Below, one piece after another: positions 33,830-43,703 of a DNA stretch of 64,000 nt. Each line of letters opens with the position of its first letter. The stretch's first letter is position 1. Made by a program: the position numbers and the translations under genes. The DNA comes from Hysterangium stoloniferum (lineage: Eukaryota; Basidiomycota; Agaricomycetes; Hysterangiales; Hysterangiaceae), in assembly GCA_015178975.1 (NCBI GenBank), contig WHVD01000008.1, positions 62,001 through 126,000 of the forward strand. Reading direction: 5' to 3'. Below the pieces are notes generated by a model, which saw nothing but the letters and a program-made list of their open reading frames with translations, was not told the origin of the DNA and made no database searches.

Positions 33830-34689
33830 GTTTCGGTGTCTTCAGTTCAGGTTCGGGTTTGGCACATGCTGTTCGATGGGGTGTGGCTAACAGTTCGGTT
33901 CAGTGTGCAACACTTTTCAACAAGGCGTCCACAGGTTCGGGTTTGGGTTCGGCGTGCAACGCTTTTCAATGAGGCATCCATGGGTTCAGGTTTGGGGTCA
34001 GTGTGCAATGCTTTTCAACAAGGTGTCCACAATTCAGGTTTGGGTTCAGTGTGCAACTGTCACAACTGTCACAAGTCACATATTGTCACAAATATTCAAA
34101 GGTAACTTTCGACAACTCTTCGACTCAACAAACCCGAATATTATTCAACACCATTGAATATCTTTCGACATGTCTTATTTCGACGTCATGTATGATTTCA
34201 TCATTAGTTCATAACATAGTCATAACAATACAAAGAAAAGCATAAAAGGGCTACAAAAGGAGCGAGGGAAGTCAGTCAAAATATCTGTAAATTAGTGATA
34301 CTAGTAATCTATCTTGTCGTAACTTCTTCGACAAATACCTCCGTGAGTTCTCGCGACTGGTAATAGCCTCTTACTTCATCGACAGGGTGAATATATACTT
34401 CGTTGAATGAGGCTTTCGAGTTCAATCAGTAGAATATTATTCAACTTTATTGAAGAATAATTGATTCGTGACAGCGACACTTTTCAACAGGGTGTCCACA
34501 GGTTTGGGTTCAGTACAACACACGCTTTTCAATGAGGCATGGTGGCATATCAGTTCAGGTCAGGTCAACTTCATAGTGTGAGTGTCTGCAACGATAAAGT
34601 GAGCGGCTAGTCAAAGCTGTGCAAGTCTAGTGGTTTCAGCCCCACTGGGCATTGCTTGATAATGCCCTTCAAGCTAGGTTATACATTTG
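33830..34689 (-). repeat. copia leader with 49-bp tandem repeat
   Basis: The ~860-bp stretch between copia LTR and gag contains three tandem 49-bp units (markers TGCAA at 33906, 33955, 34004, and 34052 with a 48-bp step) and a further degenerate pair near 34480-34540. The remainder shows no ORF of interest. Confidence 0.65.
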
Positions 34690-35659
34690 TGTTAGAATTT
34701 GTGGGTTTGTAATATGCTTGACTCAGTTTGGGTACACAGAACACGTTGCAAACATATGAAGTGTAGAGTATAAGTACCTAGTTTAAGTACCTACTATTGG
34801 TAATACTATACCCAGTTATCCATCAATCACATGCTACATTGTTTGCAAACCCAAAAAATCTAATATGTGGGCCCCAACAAGGTAAAGTGGTGTGTTTCAA
34901 AGAGGAGATTAGAGCAGAAAATGTACTTGTGATTACTGGGGAGAACCTAAGCTGATTTTCTGACTGGATTGTATGTACAACATCTGCCAGACTATATAGA
35001 CCATGGAATGTATAACATACCAAATCCAGTAATAATGAAAACTAAACTAGCAAACATGAAATAAGATAAGTAAACACCAAATTTGGTGTTAGGAACAGAA
35101 CAGAGTGGAGTGGAGTCTGAATTGTGACAGGTCATTAAACCATAATGGGAATGGGGCAGGAGTGGAGTCTGAAATGTGACAGGTCATTTAACCATAATGG
35201 GAACAGGGCTCAGTTAGAGAGCTGTTGGGTTTTCTGAATGGGGTCCGGTGACTGGTGTGTGGGACAGGGTCAGAGATAGACAGGAGCAGGTTCTGGTGGG
35301 TATTCCAGTGACTGATACATGAAGTAATGAAGGTTGAGCATGGACAAGTCTGACATCTGGAGTCCAGTGGGTATTCTGGTAAATTGATAATTGGTGCATG
35401 TAGGGTGTGGGTGCATATAAGTTAGTGCCTGGAGTCTGGCAGGATTTCTGGTCATAATATGAAGGCCAATTTGGCAAGGACTTATAGTGATCTGGGAAGG
35501 CCCAAGGAGGCAGAAGTGCTTGAGCTTGATATGTTGGAAGCCCAACAGCTCATACAAGGTTCAGAGCACTCTGACACCATTCTGGCCAAGGGCAACCACA
35601 AAAGCCCGATTGGCCAATACGGCCATGACCTCACAACTGGCTAAGCCGGCTGCCAAGTC

Positions 35660-35722
35660 AAAAAAGATTAAGCAACTCTCTGGATTCCATGCAGTGGGAG
35701 AGTTGCATTGAATCTCCCCGCA
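35660..35722 (+). promoter_or_regulatory. relic -1 frameshift signal of Gypsy-II
   Basis: Heptamer AAAAAAG (35660-35666), 5-nt spacer, then a 9-bp stem GCAACTCTC/GAGAGTTGC (35672-35680 with 35698-35706) around a 17-nt loop, as in Gypsy-III. A second pairing, 35690-35695 with 35717-35722, keeps four of six pairs. Confidence 0.7.
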
Positions 35723-37930
35723 CACCGGAAAATTGTCATCTTAATGCATCCGCCCTGTATGATCCTAATTCCTTGTTTATAAATCTTACTTCAGAACCCC
35801 TCAGGAGTCTCACCTTTTGAGCTCTCATAGATTCAGGTTCAACCCATTGTTTTATAGATATGAGTTTTTCCTGAAAAAATCAGTTAAAAACCTATGCAAT
35901 AGATCCAATTCCACTCCGACTCTTTGATGGTATCTCAAACTCCGTAATCTCACAAGCCTGCGAACTCCGACTTCAGTTCCCATGTGGAACCTTTTAGACA
36001 GTTATGTTTTTTGTAACACAGTTGGACCCGAGCTGCTCCGTGGTTCTAGGACATAACTGGCTCACCTGCTACAATCCATTGATTGATTGGGTATTGGGCA
36101 GTATCCATTTCCAAACCCCGTCGGCACCTGATACGACTGGTCCATTTCTGCCTGTTTCGGCAAATATGGTCTCTATGGCACCTCCGGCCCCTGTGGCAAA
36201 TCTGAGCTCTCCGCCACCCATCTCTCTAATAAACGCTGCAGCTTTTATGAGAGCCATCAAGTTGGACGGCTCCCAAGCATTTACAGTCAATCTTAAAGTT
36301 GACAAAGTCACCGGTCGCTTTGCATCCCTGGTGACCGAACTGATCACAGATTTGGAAGGTGTTCCAGAAAAATACCATGAATTTGCAGATGTCTTCAGTA
36401 AACAAAAAGCTGATTGGCTTGCCCCTCACAGGCCTTATGATTTGAAAATTGATATTGAAGAAGGTTCACATCTGCCCCTAGGCCCAGTTTATCCTCTCTC
36501 GCAGTCCGAGTTATTGGCTATCCAAGATTTCTTGGATGAACATTTGGCTATAGGATTTATCCGACCCTCCAAGTCTCCTTATGGAGCCCCTGTCCTATTC
36601 GTTTGGAAAAAAGACGGTTCCCTTTGGCTTTGCATTGACTTTCGAGGACTAGATGCGATCACTCGAAAAGATAAGTACCCGTTACCACTAATCTCCAATT
36701 TACTCGATGCCCCTTGGAAGGCCCGAATCTATACAAAGATAGACCTCAAGCACGCCTATCATTTGGTTCAGATCACTGAAGGCGACAAATGGAAAACGGC
36801 TTTTCGCACTCGCTATGGCTCCTTCGAATGGTTAGTGATGCCCTTCGGCCTCACCAATGCTCCGTCGGTCTTTCAATGTTTTATCAACAACGTCTTTTCC
36901 GACCTCCTCGACGTCTTTGTCATTGTGTACTTAAATGACATCCTCATATTCTCTGAAGATCCTACACTTCATGATGAACACATTCGTGAAGTCCTCTGAA
37001 AACTCCGAAAACATGGTCATTTCGCAAATGGTAAAAAATGTTCTTTTGACGTCGACACAGTTGAATATTTAGGTTTCATGATGGGGCCCGATGGTCTCTG
37101 CATGGACAACTCCAAAATTCAAGTCATTCAAGATTGGCTGGAACCCCGAAAGGTTAAAGATATTCAATCCTTTTTAGGCTTTGCCAATTTTTATCGTCAT
37201 TTCATTCACAACTACTCAAAAATTACCGTTCTGCTCACTCATCTTACTCGTAAAGATGCCCCGTGGATTTTCTCTGAAGAATGCCAAACAGCATTCCGAG
37301 AATTGAAAAGTGCATTTACATCTGCCCCTATTTTGTCGCACTGGAAGCCCAACATTCAACTCATTGTGGAAACTGATGCCTCAGATTATGTATGCACTTG
37401 CTGCAATATTGTCCATTTTGGATACTGATGGTGAAATACACCCAGTAGCCTTTTTGTCTCGCACATTTTCGGCACCTGAACTCAACTACAATGTTCACGA
37501 TAAAGAACTACTTGTGATATTCGAAGCTTTCAAAACATGGTGACATTATTTGGAGGGATTGGCTCACCCGATAGATGTTATTACCGACCACAAAAATTTA
37601 GTTTACTTTTCAACCACAAAACCCCTCACCCGTCGGCAAGCCCGATGGTCTGAATTCCTCTCCGCTTTCAATATGGTAATCTGTTTCCATCCCAGCTGCC
37701 TTGGTGGAAAACCCGACGCTATGACTAGACAATGGGATGTCTATCCTAAAGAGGAGGGTAGCGACTACACCACAGTTAATCTGCATAATTTCAAGCCTAT
37801 GTTTTCATGGAACAACTGTCCACATCTATTCGAGCCACTTACCTCATTCATCCAGTCTTGCGAAGTGTTATCCTTATGGATGCCGAAAAATTACATCAAG
37901 ATATACTATCAGCAATTCCATTAGACCCAG

Positions 37931-38560
37931 TGTGAAGAGTAGTGGAAGTTCTAACCGTTCTATATACAAAGAATATCGACCGTTTAGGTACGACACTAAG
38001 ATGTATTGACTGTCGAAGTCTAATACAGAATGAACGTGTATTGACTACTCAGTTCAATACGGTAGAAGGAAGTAGCTATCTAGAATAAGGTAGAGAGCTA
38101 AAACAAATAAGTAGAATTGACTGTCTAGTGCGATTCTGAATGACTGCTCGAGAGTAGAGTAGAGTACTAGAGAGTTGAATAATAGAGTAGTGTAAATGTG
38201 GTCCATGCGAGTTGCGATAAGGATTGAGTTTCAACTGGTACAGTTCGAAACTCTGATAGAGTAGATAGCTAAAGCCCATCTGTGACAGTCGAGACGATAC
38301 ACCAATCACAACTTACAGGACACTAATGGGTGTCTGGGTAAGTCGTGGTTGCGGTGTAAAAAGTGTCTGAGTTCTAAACTACAGGCGCTAGAATACATAA
38401 GTCTGGTGTGTGTGCGCCCACAAGAGTCGATGTACCACATACATAGGTCGTCGAACTAATTATAGATATAATAAAAGAGAGAAAATAGAAATAATAAAGG
38501 AAATATAGTAAGAGCTCATCCGACTATATTTCCTGAGTGTATTTCACCATACCTCTCATA
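37931..38560 (-). mobile_element. solo LTR-2 (minus), TSD CCCAG, inside Gypsy-II
   Basis: 630 bp, flanked by CCCAG at 37926-37930 and 38561-38565. Compared with the copy at 29815, the terminal TG has become TA (TATGAGAGGTATGG on the minus strand). It separates the RNase H/connection region from integrase. Confidence 0.9.
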
Positions 38561-40077
38561 CCCAGTCACCAAAGCACACCTCGATAATCCGTCCGACCCC
38601 AATCAACCCCGATGGTCACTTGACTCACAAGGTTTCATTAGACTTGACAACCACATCTATGTACCGGATTCTGATACCCTTCAGCTGCAAATCCTACAGC
38701 ATAAGCATGACCACCCGATCTCGGGACACTTCAGCCTCAATAAGACCCTCTTCATTAGAAGAGAATATACATGGCCCAGCATCCGAGATTTTGTTAAGCA
38801 CTATTGCAAATCTTGTACAACGTGTTTACACTCTAAATCATAGTGACACAAACCATATGGCCTACTCAAACAATTACTGATACCAGAAAAACCCTGGAAC
38901 CCGATTTCTATGGATTTCATCGAGCACCTACTGGCATCTGAAGGTCATGCAGCAATCCTAGTTGTTGTGGATAGGCTCATGAAGCAAAGTATTTTCATTC
39001 CAACATATGACATGATAACATCTGTACAGTTAGCCGAATTATTCATCACCCACGTATTCTCCAAGCACAGCATTCTGTTGCATGTCACATCCGATCGCAG
39101 ATCCGAGTTTGTCTCTCACTTTTTTAGGTCACTCGGAAAAGCACTAGACATAAAGTTATACTTCACTTCGGGCTATCACCCTGAAAGTGACGGTCAAACC
39201 GAACACATGAATCAAACTTTGGAACAATACATTCATGTCTATTGTAACTATCAACAAGACAATTGGAAATCACTACCACCGCTAGCCAAATTTGCATATA
39301 ACAATGCACTGAACGCCACTACTGGCATTTTGCCTTTCTTCGCAAACAAGGCTACAACCCCAATATCATAATCCACCCAGAATGCAATCTCACATCCACC
39401 CGTGCTCAAGACTTCATTACAAACCTTGATGAGCTCAAGAACTTCGTAAAACTATCGCAATGGCCCAAAGAACGATACCAACGGTCTGTAGATAAGAATC
39501 GACTTCCGCCTCCTGATTTCAAGATTGGAGACTGAGTATTCGTTAAAGCCGAGTTTTTCCAAACTACTAGACCCTCTAAGAAGCTCTCTGAAAAATATTT
39601 AGGTCCTTTTGAAGTTATAGCACAAGCCGGCACACTTTCATGGATGCTTCAGCTTCCCGACAACATGCGTGCAGTGTACCTGGTATTTCATATGTCTATG
39701 TTAGAACCAAGTGTTGCTAACAATATACTGGATTGCATACAACCACCTCCACCTGTGATCATTGATGGAGAACCTGAATTCAAGATATCAGAGATCCTAG
39801 ACTCAAAAATCGACAATCACCGACACTCATGCAAATTACTTTACTTAGTTAAATGGGCTGGCTATGAAGGTACAGATGAAGAAACTTCATGGATCCTAGC
39901 TACAGAGCTCAGCAATGCCTCAGAAATCATTTTAGGGTTTCACCAAGCCTATCCGAATACACCTGGTCCTCTAAATTCTTTATAAGTCTTTCATGGGGTA
40001 ACCCAACCTTTTTTCCGACTATGCCTTAAGTCCTTTTCATGCTTTGTTTGTTTGTTTTAAAATCATTATATTTTCCA

Positions 40078-41071
40078 TTATCTAAAGGTCTCCTCTACCA
40101 CCTCCCCTTCTTCTCCCGCCTCTGAACCCTCCCCCTCACCGACGGCCACCGATACCTCTTCGCCGACCTTTTCTGATACCCCAACACCAGGCCCAACTCT
40201 GTTGCAACTCGACACCTCTAAATACTGCTCAAGTTGCCCTCCAAGGGACTCTATAATGCTGGTTTGTTTCTCCAGCCCGATGCCCAAAAGTCGCAACTGC
40301 TCGGTCATTAGACCTTGTTGTCACAGTGTCTCGAATCGGAAACGAGTCATCTCTGAAAAATAGGTGCACATGAGGCAGTTTTGCTCCTCTAGCGCATCGG
40401 CCTGCCATTCTTGGTAGGACCCATTTCCATTGGCATCTGGGAAAATGCATCCGAGTTTTTGGTTGGCGCACTCTTGACAGGTGTGGCCCTGACCACTTGC
40501 CTGAGGATGGCAAGTCCGACCCCATTTGGTGCACCGGTTGCACTTGGGGTCATTTTCGGGCCCCACTTTGGGGGCTTGTTTTTGTTTCTATAATCAAAAA
40601 AATTAGAGAACTTTTAAATTAGGTATCCGAACCCACCTTGGGGCTCAATGGCCCTGGTGCATCCTCCTCGTCCTCCTCTTCCTCTTCATCATCAGACTCT
40701 GAAGGTGTCGCGGCCTTGCACTGAAAAAAAATCATCAAAAAAAACTCACAAAAAGACAGAAACCAACTTACTTTCCCCTCTCATTTTCGTTTTGCCACCT
40801 CCTCTCACGCCCGATCGGCTTCTCACTGCTTCTTCTTTGCAAGCACAGCATCCCAGTGCTTGCACGCAGCCTCTTCCACTGCCAGTTTCTATTCCTTGGC
40901 CTCTATGGCTGCCAGCTCCTCCTTCTCCTTCCATTCCTCCTCCTCGGGCACTTTCCTCTTCTCCTCCAGCAACCATCGATGTTCTTGCGCACTAGATGGT
41001 CCACTCGGGACTGACATGGGAGCAACAGTTAACTGAACTGGGAATGGCTTCGACCCCGAACCAATGGTCAT
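40078..41071 (-). pseudogene. antisense ORF of Gypsy-II (acidic + Cys-cluster protein)
   Basis: On the strand opposite to pol, between the chromodomain and the 3' LTR. A Glu/Lys-rich coiled-coil-like start (MTIGSGSKPFPVQ) is followed by an acidic SDDEEEEEDEED segment and a Cys cluster (CNRCTKWGRTCH, then CQECANQKLGC). These can be joined through intron-like gaps (about 40725-40775 and 40588-40635, both ending in AG). Several stops make it a pseudogene here. The Cys spacing recalls Zn2Cys6-like fingers. Function is unknown. Confidence 0.5.
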
Positions 41072-42425
41072 GGTGGTCGAGGGAAGTGAAGTGAAAAATC
41101 AAGTGCCAGAACCCCTCAAATTTTTATATGTAAATCTTTACCAAGTCACATGACGTTTTGACACACCAACTGTACCTGACAAGTTTTATGTACAGAATCT
41201 AGATTTTCGGCCTCCTTGGGATTTCGGCCAAATGGGGGGATACTGTTACAACCGTGTCACAACCCAACAGTCCCCAAGGTTATCGCCTCCTATCAACAAT
41301 TCAAGTCATAGTTCAAGTCCTCACATCAGAAACCGTCGGGTTCCCGACACTGATGTATGCCTTCACAGTGATCAAGCTCCATTTATGCCCCTATCAAAAT
41401 ATACTTGTACTATCTGGTTAAACTCTGATACGTCCCTTTATTATGATGATCCGTTCTACTCTATGTTTCACATATGTCTATATATACTTGTAACCCTCAG
41501 ACTATTTCCTTTTCTCATAATTCTGCTCTCAGTTATCTCATGGCCTCTGAACTAATTGTAACCTTCCTGTTCCTAGTCAAGCTTATTTGTCAATACCATT
41601 TTCTGCTCTTCTCCTAGTTAGTATTTCCTAGATGCCGAATACTTGTATATGAACCTGTTGTAGTTGTAGTTACTAGGCAATCAGAATATCGACTCAGAAT
41701 ACTCTCTTATACCTCTAGAAGTCTCATACTAAGTACTCCACTATCCGCCTTCACATGCACTCGCCCACTCTCGGTGTGAAGGATAGTGTTACGACCCGTT
41801 CCCGGATGTTTCAATATCCGACTTCCGATCTCCCACTTCCGACTTCCGATCTCCCACTTCCGACTTCCGATCTCCCACTTTCGATATCTGATATCCGACT
41901 ACGGAACATCATAGTTACCGTATCATCCGCGTTCTTCGTTTGTTCCGCATTTGGTAATTTGTCCGTTGACAAGTATTCACTCGTTTGTTGTTGTATTCCC
42001 GTCTCGGAATATTGTCTTCCTAATATGTCTTATTGTATTTCCGTTTTAAGAATACTTCCGTTTCCATCTTATTATGGTCTCAGTTTGTAGTACAATAACG
42101 AGTAGACTTATATTAGTTTCCGCGAATTTGTACTTTACTTTAGATCTGATATCGACTTAGTTTCTTATTCCTCCTCCCGTCTTTCTGTACGCTCGATATT
42201 TGGAACTCTTCAGAACTCTAAATATCCATATCTTCCGTCATTAGTTCACTTCCGAAATTAAGGACATTGAGCGTTTGCGTAGAGGCGCAGCACATAAGCT
42301 GAAGCCGACGTCCTGACCCTATCCACGAGTTTCCGACTTCCCGGTGACTTCCCGATAGTTCCGGAATAAGTTCCCGACACGGCACTTAACAGTATATCAG
42401 ATCTCAACTCTGCGACTCGCTCATC

Positions 42426-43652
42426 ATGGGTCCCAAACGCAAAGCTGCCGAAGGACCATCCCAACTTCAATCCCCGTTGCAACTTTACACCACCCAACCC
42501 GAAACCCCAATTCAGCCGACAACATCAGCTTCAATCGAAGAAGTTACCGAGGAGGTTACCGAGGTAACGAAGGATCCCAATGATCCCCATACTTCCGACA
42601 ACGAAGCAGAAGATCAGCCGGAGACATCGAAAAAGAAATCTCCCGATGAACCGACTGAAATGTTGTTTATCAACTCCATTGTGAAATTCGCTGACTATTT
42701 GAAATCCGCTGAGGATAGCAAAGAATCATCCCGCACCGGAGTCAAAGAACCCGAACCATTTACTGGCAAGGATCCGAAAAAATTGAAGAATTTCCTTCTT
42801 CAATGCCGTTTCAGTTTCCGTGATCGACCCAATGCTTTTAAATCCGACAGTCGAAAAGTCAATTTTGCGCTCTCATATCTCAAGGATACCGCTCAGGATT
42901 GGTTCGAACCCGGACTATCTGGAATATCTGACGAGACACCCGTATGGCTCGACGACTGGGATGCTTTCGTGGAAGAACTGGAAACTAATTTCGGACCTTA
43001 CGATCAATCCGGCGAAGCAGAAAACGAACTAATGACGCTCAAGATGAAGGACAATCAACGAGTTTCCGATTATCTCGTCAAGTTCAATACCCTCGCCGCA
43101 CGATGTGGATGGGACGATTCCGCCCTCAGGCACCATTTCTATATGGGACTTCCGTCACGCCTTAAAGACAAAATCTGCAAAGATGGGAAGCCAAAAACTC
43201 TCCAACTCATGCGGATGAAAGCTCAAACATCCAATGCCCGTTATTGGGAACGAAAAGCCGAGGTCTCTCGAGAGAACCCGACGGAACGTTCTCAGAACAA
43301 CAAGGCATCAACTAGCAAGTCTTCCGGCAACAACTCAGGCAATAATACCGGCTCTGGCACTAATACTGGCAAATCAAATTCCGACCGGAAGAAAGACAAG
43401 AAATCCAACAAGGAAAAACAGTCAACTTCCGACAAACCCGACATTTCCCATTTGTTGGGTACCGACGGTAAACTCACCCCGAAGGAGAAACAACGACGTA
43501 TGGACAACGACCTCTGCCTTTTCTGCAGGAAAGGCGGACACAAGGTTTCCGACTGTACCGTTAAATCCAGCTCTTCCAAGGCTCGCGCGGCAACTTCCAC
43601 TACGACTACGACGTCTAAGGAAAAACCCGCCACGGAGTCAAAAAAAGAGTAA
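42426..43652 (+). CDS. Gypsy-III gag
   Basis: 408 residues from ATG 42426. The N-terminus is low-complexity acidic. A Retrotrans_gag domain lies at about residues 100-260 ([29 protein letters not shown]). An Asn/Ser/Lys-rich linker follows, then a zinc knuckle [14 protein letters not shown] (CX2CX4HX4C) near residue 365. Gag should assemble the particle and bind element RNA. It ends in a Lys-rich tail at the slippery A7, and the stop TAA at 43650-43652 lies just before the predicted stem. Confidence 0.9.
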   Translation: MGPKRKAAEGPSQLQSPLQLYTTQPETPIQPTTSASIEEVTEEVTEVTKDPNDPHTSDNEAEDQPETSKKKSPDEPTEMLFINSIVKFADYLKSAEDSKESSRTGVKEPEPFTGKDPKKLKNFLLQCRFSFRDRPNAFKSDSRKVNFALSYLKDTAQDWFEPGLSGISDETPVWLDDWDAFVEELETNFGPYDQSGEAENELMTLKMKDNQRVSDYLVKFNTLAARCGWDDSALRHHFYMGLPSRLKDKICKDGKPKTLQLMRMKAQTSNARYWERKAEVSRENPTERSQNNKASTSKSSGNNSGNNTGSGTNTGKSNSDRKKDKKSNKEKQSTSDKPDISHLLGTDGKLTPKEKQRRMDNDLCLFCRKGGHKVSDCTVKSSSSKARAATSTTTTTSKEKPATESKKE

Positions 43653-43703
43653 GCAACCCTCCGGAATCTGCACGGACAGAGGGTTGCGTTGACTCTCTCC
43701 GTG
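43640..43703 (+). promoter_or_regulatory. -1 ribosomal frameshift signal at gag-pol junction
   Basis: Slippery A AAA AAA (43640-43646) is in the correct zero frame (TCA AAA AAA GAG TAA). After a 6-nt spacer comes a 9-bp stem GCAACCCTC/GAGGGTTGC (43653-43661 with 43679-43687). Loop bases CACGGA (43671-43676) can pair with TCCGTG (43698-43703), giving an H-type pseudoknot with loops of 9, 2 and 10 nt. Pol is open in the -1 frame from here. Confidence 0.8.

Larger units (their letters stand above)
31308..34865 (-). mobile_element. copia-like element with 176-bp LTRs and gag only
   Basis: Two 176-bp LTRs (31308-31483 and 34690-34865; TGTTAGAATTTG to AATCTAATA on the plus strand) flank a minus-strand gag. 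A purine tract (GAGAAGGAG) adjoins the downstream LTR. Outer pentamers CGTGG and TGTGG differ by one transition. No protease, integrase or reverse transcriptase is present, so it is a nonautonomous or internally deleted element. It has been invaded by an inverted-repeat element and by LTR-B. A fragment of leader plus LTR recurs at 49847-50170. Confidence 0.75.
31024..35459 (-). mobile_element. LTR-C insertion 2, split by copia element
   Basis: LTR-C segments 31024-31307 and 34866-35459 flank the copia element. The outer flanks CGAAG (31019-31023) and TGAAG (35460-35464) are a near-perfect duplication within the TPR unit sequence CTGGCCAAGGCC, so this is an insertion separate from the one at 27761. 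Confidence 0.72.
29553..35596 (+). pseudogene. TPR relic chain: former 3' part of the NLR-B array
   Basis: TPR pieces at 29553-29814, 30447-30520, 30938-31023 and 35460-35596 add up to about four more 126-bp units once the insertions are removed. They carry in-frame stops (GCCTGACAG in place of GCCCGACAG or GCCCAACAG) and small indels. Each break coincides with an LTR flanked by a 5-bp duplication, so the pieces were once continuous with each other and probably with NLR-B. Homology ends at about 35596, where Gypsy-II sequence begins. Confidence 0.8.
35597..40040 (+). mobile_element. Gypsy-II: decayed chromodomain gypsy pol
   Basis: 5'-truncated: no 5' LTR and only the last codons of gag. The order is frameshift signal (35660-35722), protease with LIDSGSTHCFID near 35830, reverse transcriptase (36004-36999), RT thumb and RNase H (37000-37924, two frames), solo LTR-2 at 37931-38560, integrase (38561-39370, DFIEHLLASEG and FTSGYHPESDGQTE) and chromodomain (39644-39985, LLYLVKWAGYEGTDEETSW). 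Defects include TGA at 36997, a frameshift near 37390, stops near 37542 and 38843, and a YLND in place of YLDD at the RT active site. Its 3' LTR is at 41244-41774 plus 49636-49846. Confidence 0.9.

Noticed and set aside
40648-40995. 115-codon plus-strand ORF rich in Pro and Ser
   Set aside because: Complement of the Glu-rich coiled-coil part of the Gypsy-II antisense ORF, a typical low-complexity shadow.
41755-42090. 111-codon ORF with repeated LPLPTSD
   Set aside because: Translation of the short tandem repeat inside the Gypsy-III 5' LTR; the 3' LTR copy differs in repeat number.
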